Below are positions 50,867 to 59,115 of a DNA stretch of 64,000 bases, piece by piece (positions within the stretch are counted from its first letter, which is position 1; every line of letters begins with the position of its first letter). The position numbers were made by a program, and so were the translations under genes. Source of the DNA: Prevotella sp. ne3005 (GTDB taxonomy: Bacteria > Bacteroidota > Bacteroidia > Bacteroidales > Bacteroidaceae). Under the pieces are notes generated by a model that saw nothing but the letters and a program-made list of their open reading frames with translations, searched no databases and had not been told where the DNA came from. Where the stretch lies: positions 124,001 through 188,000 of the forward strand of contig NZ_FOCK01000006.1 in assembly GCF_900110085.1 (NCBI RefSeq), given 5' to 3'.

Positions 50867-51715
50867 TTATTTCATGCCAGATCGGCTACTGAAGTTGATA
50901 CGGACACCATTGTCATCGACCATCATGTCCATGCCTCCGTTGTTGCCATTGCTGACAGTCGACTGGCGCTCACCATCCAGTATCTCGCGGCACATGTCCT
51001 TGATATCGGTAACACGCTGAAGCGTCTCCAGATTGTCACCACTGTAATGACCAGGAAAGAGGAAATGGATGTCGTTCATCTTCATATACCGCTCAATCCG
51101 CTCGGCGGTGTACATCTCGGTTGATAGGTTGATGAACACCAGCAGGTTGGTTGAGCCGAAAGCATCACCGCTAAATCCGTAATGACCGGCCTTGTCGAAG
51201 AACGTAGTGCTTCCAGCAGTATGACCAGGTGTAAAGATGACCTCTATCTCACGACCACCCAGGTCGATCACTTCCCCGTCGTTGAGATACTTGATCCGTC
51301 CCTGATAGTTGCGCATATTATTCGGAACGATAGTCATGTCACCTGCATTCAGATAAACCTCGGGGAAAGCCCCTACTCCACCCACATGGTCACCATGGGC
51401 ATGGGTCAACATCATCGTGACAGGCTTGGAGGTAATCTTTGCCACGATCTTGTCCAAATCAGGTATGTATGTCCCTGCGTCAATCAGGAGTGCTCGGTCA
51501 TTACCCTCAACGAGGTAGAGCGATTCATTATAAACCAGATGTCCGTTGCCTATCCATGTATGCTCGTCAATCTGGCGGAATACCACATGATCATCCTGAT
51601 AAACCACTTTGCCGCGAAGGTCACGACTGTTAATCTCTGTACTCTGAGCCCCAACCGCATACGGCATCAGGCAAAATAGCATGGCTGCAATAATCATGTT
51701 AGCTTTCATGTTCAT
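50867..51715 (-). CDS. Secreted metallo-beta-lactamase-fold hydrolase
   Basis: Signal peptide ending in GAQS, then the MBL motif LTHAHGDHVGG (residues 104-112), further ligands in FTPGHTAGS and FPGHYSG. It resembles small periplasmic MBL hydrolases, not a proven beta-lactamase. Substrate unknown. A truncated FMN-enzyme fragment lies 20 bp upstream in the same direction. Confidence 0.75.
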   Translation of the reverse strand: MNMKANMIIAAMLFCLMPYAVGAQSTEINSRDLRGKVVYQDDHVVFRQIDEHTWIGNGHLVYNESLYLVEGNDRALLIDAGTYIPDLDKIVAKITSKPVTMMLTHAHGDHVGGVGAFPEVYLNAGDMTIVPNNMRNYQGRIKYLNDGEVIDLGGREIEVIFTPGHTAGSTTFFDKAGHYGFSGDAFGSTNLLVFINLSTEMYTAERIERYMKMNDIHFLFPGHYSGDNLETLQRVTDIKDMCREILDGERQSTVSNGNNGGMDMMVDDNGVRINFSSRSGMK

Positions 51716-51734
51716 AAATGTTTATTGTTTTTAA

Positions 51735-52097
51735 TTACTGATTGGACAATCTGTCCTTTACATACTGCACACTCACCACATACGCCTCGTCGGTGGTCAG
51801 GTGCTCGATGATCATCGGCATGCAGGGATCCTCGGCAGTGGCCAACTGGGCATAGAGATTGATATCCAGAGTACCCTCGCCACAGGCGCACTCCTGTAGT
51901 TGGAAGGTGTATTCGGGCTTCAGCAGAATGTCCTTCAGATGACAGCTCACCGATACAGCCTTGGCACCGAGGGCCAGACACTTGTAAGCATCCATGCCAC
52001 TCTCGATGCCACAATCCACGAATACCGGTACACTGCTACTAACGGCTGACAGAATATCTGGCAATACCATCAGTGGTGGTACTGCATACTGAATCAT
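51735..52097 (-). pseudogene. C-terminal fragment of an FMN-dependent dehydrogenase
   Basis: PLMVLPDILSAV, VPVFVDCGIESGMDAYKCLA and LGAKAVSV match the C-terminal FMN/phosphate-binding end of alpha-hydroxy-acid oxidising or IPP-isomerase-type TIM barrels (normally ~340-400 aa). Only ~70 residues of the barrel are left, followed by ~50 residues. A promoter-like TATCTTTG lies about 10-20 nt before the apparent start, so it may still be expressed. Confidence 0.65.
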
Positions 52098-52300
52098 ACC
52101 ATGCTGCTACAAAGATAGGTATAATCAGTGGATTACAATTATATTTGTAGTCAGATTTAAGTGTTTTTATAAGAAATAACCCGAAAATGAGGTACGACTT
52201 TGTGGTCAAATTTCCTAAACTATTTTAATAATTGCTGCAAAAATAGCATATTTGTGGCAAATTAAGTAACTTTGCCCTTAGTTTTAATATGTTTTGTGAT

Positions 52301-52843
52301 ATGATAGATCAGATTATCGACTTCAACAAGAGTTTTGTGGCACAGAAAGGCTACGAGAAGTATCTCACTGACAAGTACCCAGACAAGAAACTGGCAGTCC
52401 TTTCATGTATGGACACCCGACTGACCGAACTACTCCCTTCAGCCCTCGGGCTGAAGAACGGTGATGCCAAGATTATCAAGAATGCTGGAGGCTTAGTGAT
52501 TTCTGCTTTCGACTCTGCCATGCGTAGCCTTATCGTAGCTATCTATGAATTAGGTGTGGAGGAAATCATGGTGGTGGCACACTCGCATTGCGGAGCCTGC
52601 CACATGAGTTACGACCATTTCCATCATGAGATGATTGCCCGTGGCGTGACGGATGAGACACTCGATACCATCCGCAAGTGTGGCATCGACCTCGACCAGT
52701 GGTTAGAGGGTTTTAGGGACACACCGACCTCTGTCCGTAAGACTGTTGAGACCATCAAGACCCATCCACTTGTTCCCAAGGACATCGTGGTTCGTGGGTT
52801 TATCATTGATTCAGAGACAGGAGCCTTAGAAGAAATCCAATGA
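52301..52843 (+). CDS. Beta-carbonic anhydrase
   Basis: Zinc ligands and the Asp-Arg dyad are all present: SCMDTRL (Cys36, Asp38, Arg40) and HSHCG (His94, Cys97). 180 aa, cytosolic; interconverts CO2 and bicarbonate. The -7 box TAACTTTG (52267-52274) and family N-termini favour the ATG at 52301 over 52289. It overlaps the next gene by 4 bp (ATGA). Confidence 0.85.
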   Translation: MIDQIIDFNKSFVAQKGYEKYLTDKYPDKKLAVLSCMDTRLTELLPSALGLKNGDAKIIKNAGGLVISAFDSAMRSLIVAIYELGVEEIMVVAHSHCGACHMSYDHFHHEMIARGVTDETLDTIRKCGIDLDQWLEGFRDTPTSVRKTVETIKTHPLVPKDIVVRGFIIDSETGALEEIQ

Positions 52844-53727
52844 GGAAGATAATAAACCATTGGCTCAAGTGGACTGTATTATCAGATAATCGAAGCGATG
52901 ACAGCCGTCTCTCTACAGAGCATGGTCTGTCAATCTTTCTGCAAACGACGAACGAGCGAGAGCAATATGATGCTTGCATCAACATTGCCGAGCGAGGAGG
53001 AGTTCGACGTAGTCAAACAGTGCGGCACAAGATCCTGCTTGATACTGGAGCAAGCGATGTGTTTATCAGAAACGCAGAGCAGTTGAGCATAGATCTCAGC
53101 GATGTGGACTATGTCTTCATTTCTCACGGACACAGCGACCATGCGGGCGGCTTACGGTACTTCTTAGAACATAATCAGAAGGCTCAGGTTATCGTCTCGC
53201 CAGATGCCATGAGCGGAAAGTTCTTTTCTAAGCGAGGGAATCTGCATAGTATTACCACGGAATGGCCTGAGATAGACGAAGACAGACTCGTCTTGATAGA
53301 CCAGACCTGCGAGATTTTGGAAGATCTTCATGCAATTGCTCATATCCCACAGATAAATCCTATGCCCAAGGGAAACAGGAATCTCTATGTTCAGGATGCT
53401 GATGGCAATTATATCCACGATGACTTCCGCCACGAACTGGCCCTATATGTTGATGGCCTGCTATTCACGGGCTGTGCTCATAGCGGACTGGAGAATATTC
53501 TGTCCGCATGCCCTTGGCCAGTTCATTCAGTTGTAGGTGGTTTCCACTTACTCGACGGACAAGAGACGGATGATGAAATAAAAGCTTTGGCTCAAAGGCT
53601 GAAAGCGAAGTATTCTGAAACACAGTTCTACACCAGCCATTGCACAGGTGACAAAGTGTTTGAGGTAATGAAAGACGTGATGGGCGAGCAATTACAGTCT
53701 TTTAGATGTGGAACTATTATAGCATAA
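52840..53727 (+). CDS. MBL-fold hydrolase, DHPS-like
   Basis: VFISHGHSDHAGGL (about residues 91-104) is the zinc-binding motif; LLFTGCAHSGLENIL and YTSHCTG give further ligands. The order matches the family annotated as 7,8-dihydropterin-6-methyl-4-aminobenzene-phosphate synthase-like. The first ~70 residues, WLKWTVLSDNRSDDSRLSTE and on, are typical of the family. Translationally coupled to the carbonic anhydrase gene by ATGA. Confidence 0.75.
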   Translation: MRKIINHWLKWTVLSDNRSDDSRLSTEHGLSIFLQTTNEREQYDACINIAERGGVRRSQTVRHKILLDTGASDVFIRNAEQLSIDLSDVDYVFISHGHSDHAGGLRYFLEHNQKAQVIVSPDAMSGKFFSKRGNLHSITTEWPEIDEDRLVLIDQTCEILEDLHAIAHIPQINPMPKGNRNLYVQDADGNYIHDDFRHELALYVDGLLFTGCAHSGLENILSACPWPVHSVVGGFHLLDGQETDDEIKALAQRLKAKYSETQFYTSHCTGDKVFEVMKDVMGEQLQSFRCGTIIA

Positions 53728-53770
53728 ATGGAATAGAAGGTATTTTATACAACATAAGAAAATAAGAATT

Positions 53771-54475
53771 ATGCAACAGAAAAAGAACTTCCATCATCAC
53801 TTTGCAACACCAGGATTAAACCTCTATTGGATCATCATCGCGTATATCATCGTCGGATGGTTCTACCCCGTTGTAGGACTCATGGCACTCATTTGTATGA
53901 TTGGTCCCGTGATGACCAGCATCTGGAAAGGGCGCTGGTGGTGCGGACATGTATGTCCTCGCGGTAACATGTACGACCGTCTGCTGTCGAAATACTCACC
54001 CCACAAGCCAATACCGGCATTCGTTCGTACGTTCGGCTTCCGCCTGTTCATGGTGTTCTTTATCTTCAGCATGTTCGGCATCCAGCTTACATTCACCGTT
54101 CCTTGGAACGAGGGCGGATTGGCAATGTGGGGTGGTATCGGGCGTGTGTTCTGGACCATTATCGTGGTGACAACCATTGTCGGTATTACGCTCTCATTCA
54201 TCTATGCGCCACGCACATGGTGCTCGTTCTGTCCGATGGGTACCATCTCCCGCTGGGTGGCTCCTAAGAAGGCACCGCTGCCCAAGGCATTTACGAACAT
54301 CCACGTATCGAGTGCCTGTCAGATGAAGTGCAAGAGCTGTGCCCGCGTCTGTCCGATGCAACTCACACCCTACGACAGCCGCGGACAGGAAATAGGCTAT
54401 CTCGATCCAGACTGTCTGAAATGTGGCAAGTGTACTATGGCTTGCCCTACAAAAATTATGACATTGAACCATTAA
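53771..54475 (+). CDS. Membrane-bound 4Fe-4S protein (NapH/CcoG-like)
   Basis: Membrane helices flank two CxxxCP motifs (WWCGHVCPRG and WCSFCPMG), then two ferredoxin-type clusters at the C-terminus: CQMKCKSCARVCPM and CLKCGKCTMACPT. This is the layout of NapH/NosR/CcoG-like proteins that pass electrons across the inner membrane. Redox partner not encoded nearby. Confidence 0.8.
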   Translation: MQQKKNFHHHFATPGLNLYWIIIAYIIVGWFYPVVGLMALICMIGPVMTSIWKGRWWCGHVCPRGNMYDRLLSKYSPHKPIPAFVRTFGFRLFMVFFIFSMFGIQLTFTVPWNEGGLAMWGGIGRVFWTIIVVTTIVGITLSFIYAPRTWCSFCPMGTISRWVAPKKAPLPKAFTNIHVSSACQMKCKSCARVCPMQLTPYDSRGQEIGYLDPDCLKCGKCTMACPTKIMTLNH

Positions 54476-54481
54476 AACGAT

Positions 54482-54696
54482 ATGAATCCCGCTGCCATCC
54501 GATTTCTCAACCAACAGCTGGTTGCGCCTCAGTGTAGTGACCCTGTCGAGGTGGTCAACTACATGGGTGCTATTCAGGCACAGGAGTACCGTATGATGCG
54601 GTGGGCATCGACCCAAATTCTGCGCCAGATGACTTGCTGAAGAAACTGACACGGAACTCATACGAGATAGTAAAGGACAAATATACGAAGAAATGA
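54482..54696 (+). pseudogene. Hybrid of two gene remnants (AlkZ-like start, YjbR-like end)
   Basis: 54482-54640 encodes FLNQQLVAP, DPVEVVNYMGAIQAQEYRM, the conserved N-terminus of winged-helix AlkZ-type DNA glycosylase relatives (normally ~350 aa). From about 54596 a different frame encodes AVGIDPNSAPDDLLKKL then NSYEIVKDKYTKK-stop, the C-terminus of MmcQ/YjbR proteins. A deletion seems to have joined the two. Only 7 bp separate it from the iron-sulfur gene. Confidence 0.65.
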
Positions 54697-54774
54697 ACTG
54701 AAAATATATCGAAGTTGCAACTTTTCGCCACGATCTAACGTCTAATTAATAGAAACTTTTAAAAGATAACGATT

Positions 54775-55092
54775 ATGATACTCTCAACAACCCCACAGAT
54801 TGAAGGTCACACCATCCGCGAATACAAGGGTATTGTGACAGGTGAAACCATTATTGGCGCCAACATGTTCAAAGACCTCTTTGCAGGCATCCGCGACATC
54901 GTAGGCGGTCGTGCAGGCGCTTACGAGAAGGTGCTTTCCGAAGCAAAAGACACCTCCATGCAGGAGATGATACAGCGTGCTCAGGCTCTTGGAGCCAACG
55001 CCATCGTAGGCATCGACATCGACTATGAGACCGTCGGAGCCAACGGCTCAATGCTCATGGTAGCCACCAGCGGAACGGCTGTTGTCATCTAA
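54775..55092 (+). CDS. YbjQ/UPF0145 family protein
   Basis: 105-aa protein with the family motifs [44 protein letters not shown] and [11 protein letters not shown]. Members form small oligomeric rings of unknown function, possibly binding heavy metals. Complete. Confidence 0.85.
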   Translation: MILSTTPQIEGHTIREYKGIVTGETIIGANMFKDLFAGIRDIVGGRAGAYEKVLSEAKDTSMQEMIQRAQALGANAIVGIDIDYETVGANGSMLMVATSGTAVVI

Positions 55093-55101
55093 ATCATATT
55101 A

Positions 55102-55275
55102 ATGAAGACGTTAGGAAACATCATCTGGGTCATATTCGGAGGCCTGCATATTGCCTTGGAGTATTTCATCGCAGGACTGATACTGATGATAACCATCATC
55201 GGCATCCCGTTTGGAAAGATGCACTTCCGACTGGAAAAACTGGCTCTTTCACCTTTTGGTAAGGAGGTTGTATAA
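55102..55275 (+). CDS. Single-repeat YccF-like membrane protein, 57 aa
   Basis: MKTLGNIIWVIFGGLHIALE, then a hydrophobic stretch and ITIIGIPFGKMHFRLEKLAL, ending PFGKEVV. This is one YccF unit, whereas the usual YccF protein has two in ~125-150 aa. It may be a natural short form or a shortened gene. It starts 9 bp after ybjQ and ends 5 bp before the DUF4112 gene, so the three form an operon. Confidence 0.7.
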   Translation: MKTLGNIIWVIFGGLHIALEYFIAGLILMITIIGIPFGKMHFRLEKLALSPFGKEVV

Positions 55276-55280
55276 CCTAT

Positions 55281-55769
55281 ATGAACGATGAGAAACGACT
55301 GCAACGGCGCCGGCGGCTGATGGACAACAAAGCCTATCAGACGATGCAGGGACTATCCCGCTACATGGATCGCTACTATTTGGATGCGCTCATCGGCGTC
55401 ATTCCCGGCTGGGGTGATGCCATTGCCCTAATCTGCGTCGTGCCGTTCGTCTATTTCTCATCGAGGGTTATCAAGAGCATTCCCTTGACGCTGGCTGTCA
55501 TCAACAATGCCCTACGCGATATACTGCTGGGCATGATACCCTTCTTTGTCGGTGACATTATCGACATCTTCCACCGTGCAAACATCCAGAATATGCAGAT
55601 GATACAGGGATTCGTTGACGGCGATGAAGCAGTTATCAGGCAAGTGAACCAACGTGCCTGGCAGTCAGTCATCGTCCTCATTATCCTACTACTGCTCATA
55701 GCAATGATGATATGGGCACTCATCAGTTTCGGCAGCTACCTATATTCATTAATAGCATCCATCTTCTGA
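55281..55769 (+). CDS. DUF4112 membrane protein
   Basis: DALIGVIPGWGDAIALIC, MIPFFVGDIIDIFHRANIQN are the family signature. Three to four hydrophobic segments, the last near residues 128-158. 162 aa, normal length. Function unknown. Confidence 0.8.
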   Translation: MNDEKRLQRRRRLMDNKAYQTMQGLSRYMDRYYLDALIGVIPGWGDAIALICVVPFVYFSSRVIKSIPLTLAVINNALRDILLGMIPFFVGDIIDIFHRANIQNMQMIQGFVDGDEAVIRQVNQRAWQSVIVLIILLLLIAMMIWALISFGSYLYSLIASIF

Positions 55770-55811
55770 CCTGTCAATATTTAACCGAGTTAATAAACTG
55801 CGCAGCATTTA

Positions 55812-55870
55812 TTCCCAAGGTGGGAACATTTAATTCCCAGGCTGGGAACACTTTGTTCCCAACGTGGGAA
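55812..55870. repeat. Three palindromic repeats, 22-bp period
   Basis: TTCCCAAGGTGGGAA (55812-55826), TTCCCAGGCTGGGAA (55834-55848) and TTCCCAACGTGGGAA (55856-55870): palindromes with a variable 3-nt centre, exactly 22 bp apart. The outer copies extend to ATTTATTCCC and GGGAATAAAT, so the whole block can also fold as one large hairpin. It may be an operator array or a terminator. Confidence 0.75.
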
Positions 55871-55931
55871 TAAATGTTAACCTTATTGGAGATTATGAAT
55901 CACTAACGAATAAGAGATTACCTTTCCTTTT

Positions 55932-55975
55932 GGTAGAGGTTTAGTAGAGGTAAGGTAGAGGTTTAGTAGACGTTA
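55932..55975. repeat. Two tandem 22-bp direct repeats
   Basis: GGTAGAGGTTTAGTAGA starts at 55932 and at 55954, period 22 bp. Lies between the palindrome array and the tmRNA terminator. Confidence 0.65.
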
Positions 55976-56046
55976 AATATTATGATTTGAAGTTGTGTCA
56001 AGAAATAAGAAAGCAGTTACCAAATTGGGTTAAAGAGAACCCGTTT

Positions 56047-56091
56047 TGCGTCCCCGAGAGCGTCCCAAAAACGGAAAAAACTGGGGACGCA
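56047..56091. repeat. Stem-loop with 9-bp arms
   Basis: TGCGTCCCC (56047-56055) pairs with GGGGACGCA (56083-56091), loop 27 nt. No gene overlaps it. It may belong to the 3' flank of ssrA. Confidence 0.5.
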
Positions 56092-56101
56092 GGGCACAAA
56101 G

Positions 56102-56132
56102 AAGCCGCTAACTATTTAAAAGTCAGCGGCTT
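56102..56132 (-). terminator. Terminator of ssrA
   Basis: AAGCCGCTAACT (56102-56113) pairs with AGTCAGCGGCTT (56121-56132) with one mismatch; on the minus strand it is followed by TCTTTGT. It starts 14 nt after the CCA end of tmRNA. Confidence 0.75.
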
Positions 56133-56145
56133 ACATTTTGAAAGG

Positions 56146-56546
56146 TGGTGGAGCTGGAGGGAGTCGAACCCTCGTCCAAACAGGGAAACCATACGCTTTC
56201 TACACGCTTATTCCAGACTTCGGTTTTCGAGCGTCAGCAAGACCTGGACCACCAACTGACACCTTAGCTCCTAAATTTTCATCCATGCATCGGAGCCTAC
56301 ACGGACTATTTCCGATTTAACCTGCGCCGCTGGATCTTTGGATTCGGAACAACATCCTCGGAGCGACGTCTCGTTCCATCACCTGGTGACGGAATAAAGC
56401 CAGTAATCTACTGTACTTCGATTAGGCAGCGAGAGCGTAACGTGTTTCGCCAATTAATTTTTCCCTGACTCAGATTATGGAGGGAACCAAGAAGCCTCCG
56501 CGTGCTTACGTACCATCTCAACCCGCTGTCAAATCCTGTCAACCCC
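56146..56546 (-). ncRNA. ssrA: Transfer-messenger RNA
   Basis: The 5' end GGGGTTG (56546 back to 56540) pairs fully with CAGCTCC next to the 3' ACCA (56149-56146), forming the tRNA-like acceptor stem. GGATTTGAC and the T-arm GAGGGTTCGACTCCCTC are present. The tag frame (complement of 56422-56451) encodes GETRYALAA then TAA. Length ~401 nt is normal for a one-piece tmRNA. Rescues stalled ribosomes and tags peptides for proteolysis. A -7-like box TACTTTTG lies ~50 nt upstream. Confidence 0.92.
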
Positions 56547-56718
56547 AAGTCTCGAAAGTAGTAGCAAAATGACGCTCGCCTGCGTTTTTCGGGTGCAAAA
56601 GTACGAATATTTTTTGAATATGCAAGGTTTTTAATAAATATTTTGTATTTTTGCAGCCGCTTTATAATAAAAACGCGCGCGAAGCGTTATTATTGTGATT
56701 GATAATTGAAGATTGAAA

Positions 56719-57507
56719 ATGAACTATAAACATATCGTATTGGAAGCGATGGGGGCGATGCTCTTAGCATCGTGTGCCACACCCAAGAACTATAACTATC
56801 TGCAAGACCTGCACGATGGTCAGCAGATTACCACACCCACAGATGGAACCATCCGATTGCAGACCAACGACCAGGTGACCATACTCGTCAGGAGCAAGGA
56901 CCCGGAGATGGGCAACTTGTTCAACAAGGGTATCATCACCAACGTGAAGGCTGGTCTGGCCGATCAGAGTCTCTACACGATGGGGTACATCGTGGGGCCT
57001 GACGGTTGTATCGACATGCCCGCAGCTGGAAAAATCAAGGTGGCCGGGCTGACGCGCTTCGAGGCTCAGGAGGCCATCCAGAACAAGCTGAGGGGCGAAT
57101 CACTGTTGAAGGATGCCAACGTGACGGTGGAGACGATGAACCTGACCTACACCGTGATGGGTGAGGTAAACAATCCCGGAAACTTCAAGATTGACAAGGA
57201 CGCCATGACGCTCTTCGAGGCCCTGGGCAGAGCTGGCGACATCAACGTTTATGGTAAGCGCGACTCAGTGATCGTGATCCGTCAGAAGGGTCCTGAGAAA
57301 AAGGTCTATAGCCTCTGTATGAACTCGGGCAAGGACATCTTTGCCTCGGAGGCCTACTATATTCAGCAGAACGATGTGATCTATGTAAAGGCCAACGGCA
57401 CGAGGGCACGCCAGTCGAACGTGCCTGGCAATGAAAGTCGCACGCTGTCGTTCTGGCTGTCGTTGGCATCAGTACTCACCGCCCTTGGAGTATTGATTTT
57501 TAAATAA
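56719..57507 (+). CDS. Wza-like polysaccharide export lipoprotein
   Basis: Lipobox LLASC (about Cys20). The polysaccharide-export domain (GTIRLQTNDQVTILVRSKDP) and SLBB-like repeats (YTVMGEVNNPGNFKIDKDAM, LFEALGRAGDINVYG) follow. A hydrophobic C-terminus (WLSLASVLTALGVLIF) is the outer-membrane helix of this family. It starts the polysaccharide operon; the first codon is chosen at 56719. -7-like box TATTTTTG about 56646-56653. Confidence 0.85.
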   Translation: MNYKHIVLEAMGAMLLASCATPKNYNYLQDLHDGQQITTPTDGTIRLQTNDQVTILVRSKDPEMGNLFNKGIITNVKAGLADQSLYTMGYIVGPDGCIDMPAAGKIKVAGLTRFEAQEAIQNKLRGESLLKDANVTVETMNLTYTVMGEVNNPGNFKIDKDAMTLFEALGRAGDINVYGKRDSVIVIRQKGPEKKVYSLCMNSGKDIFASEAYYIQQNDVIYVKANGTRARQSNVPGNESRTLSFWLSLASVLTALGVLIFK

Positions 57508-57522
57508 AAGGAGACAAGATAT

Positions 57523-59097
57523 ATGATGGAAAAGAGTCTTATCAAAACCTGCATAGAGCATTGGCGCTGGTTTGTGGCATCGGTGGCCACCACACTGGTG
57601 ATCGGCATCCTGTTTTTGTTGGTATATGCCCCACGCTATGAACGCACAGCCACGATTCTGATCAAGGACGAGACAGGTGGAAGCGGACTGCTCTCATCGA
57701 TTGCAGCCAACATGGGCATGCTGTCCGGACTGGGCATGGGTATGCTGAACATCTCATCAAACGTGAGCAACGAAATGGAAATTATCGGCTCTCCCGCCAT
57801 GGTGATGAGGGTGGTGGACAGGCTGGCACTAGATGTGAGATATGAGACGTATGACTTTCTGATGAAGCGCGAGCTTTGGGAGGAGACACTGCCTGTAAAA
57901 GCCACTTTCCCACAGCTGAATGAGAAAGACGGCGGTTATATGAAGATGGACCTCAGGAAAGACGGCACGTTTACACTGTATAAATTCCGCAAGAACAAGG
58001 ATAAGCTTGACGGTGAGGTCAGCGGTAAGGTGGGTGAGGTTTGTCAGACACCACTCGGCAAAGTGTCGGTGATCAAGACCAAATACTTCGACCGTTGTTT
58101 TAATGACGCCAACGAGCAGACCATCCGCATCACCAAAGAGCGAAAATACGATCAGGTGGAGCGCTGTCAGAAACAACTGGTGATTGACCTGGCCGACGAC
58201 CAGACAAGCATCATCAGCCTGACCTACGAAGACCAAAACAGCGACAGAGCCGAAGCCATCCTGAATACCCTGATTGCGGTGTATGAGGAAGAGTGGCAGA
58301 AGGACAAGGTGAGCGATGCTGCCATCTCGACGAATTTCATCAATGAGCGCATCCAGGGCATCGAACAGGAACTGAGCGGACTCGACACGAACATTGCCCA
58401 GTTCAGAGGCAAGAACTTGTTGCCCGACTACGAAGAGGCGGCAAAGATGTATATGAAGAACGTATCGCTGACCTATGAGGCACAGGTAAAGGTGAGCAAC
58501 CACCTCTATATGCTCGAGCAGATGCGCGATGAGGTGAAGAAGATTGATGGCAAGAACATCGTACTGCCAGCCAACTTATTGCCCGACAACCCCAACGTGG
58601 CGCTGGAGATTTCGGAGTATAATAAATTGCAGACCAAACGCAACGCGATGGCAGAGAACAGTAACGAAGAGAACCCTCTGGTCAAAGACCTCGATGTGAG
58701 ACTGAAGGGCATGCGTGAAGCCATCATCAACTCACTGGATCAGGGTGTGGCTCAGCTGAAGGCTCAGCAGAAGGGTGTGAACATCGAAGACCAGAAACTG
58801 AAGGGTGAGATTTCGATGACACCAGATAAGATCACGAAGATTCTGCCTGCCGAGCGCAAGCAGAAAATCATAGAGGCCCTCTACATCTACCTGCTGGAGA
58901 AGCGCGAGGAGAATAATATCACCCAGGTGTTCAACTCAAAGAACATCCGACTGGTATCGCCGCCACTGGGCAAGTTGAAGCCTGTATTCCCCAAGAAGGG
59001 CATCACCATTCTGCTCTCGTTGTTGTTTGGCATGATCATCCCGATGCTGGTGATCTATACCCGTCGGAACGTGAAGACCATCTTGGCTGAGGAGTAA
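57523..59097 (+). CDS. Wzz-type chain-length determinant, no kinase domain
   Basis: TM near residues 16-38, a large periplasmic coiled-coil region (about 60-480), TM at the C-terminus (about 490-512). Typical motifs YERTATILIKDE near the first helix and PVFPKKGITILLSL at the second. No Walker/tyrosine-kinase domain is attached, unlike BY-kinase Wzc. Sets chain length of the exported polymer. 15 bp after the export gene. Confidence 0.85.
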   Translation: MMEKSLIKTCIEHWRWFVASVATTLVIGILFLLVYAPRYERTATILIKDETGGSGLLSSIAANMGMLSGLGMGMLNISSNVSNEMEIIGSPAMVMRVVDRLALDVRYETYDFLMKRELWEETLPVKATFPQLNEKDGGYMKMDLRKDGTFTLYKFRKNKDKLDGEVSGKVGEVCQTPLGKVSVIKTKYFDRCFNDANEQTIRITKERKYDQVERCQKQLVIDLADDQTSIISLTYEDQNSDRAEAILNTLIAVYEEEWQKDKVSDAAISTNFINERIQGIEQELSGLDTNIAQFRGKNLLPDYEEAAKMYMKNVSLTYEAQVKVSNHLYMLEQMRDEVKKIDGKNIVLPANLLPDNPNVALEISEYNKLQTKRNAMAENSNEENPLVKDLDVRLKGMREAIINSLDQGVAQLKAQQKGVNIEDQKLKGEISMTPDKITKILPAERKQKIIEALYIYLLEKREENNITQVFNSKNIRLVSPPLGKLKPVFPKKGITILLSLLFGMIIPMLVIYTRRNVKTILAEE

Positions 59098-59115
59098 CAA
59101 CAGAAGGGGCGAAGC

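Noticed and set aside
55812..55975. CRISPR array
   Set aside because: Repeats are only 15-17 bp with 7-bp or no spacers, and no cas genes lie nearby.
55987..56320. Plus-strand frames over the tmRNA gene (90 and 60 codons)
   Set aside because: They are antisense to ssrA and its terminator; the sequence is explained by RNA pairing, and the translations resemble known spurious products of such genes.
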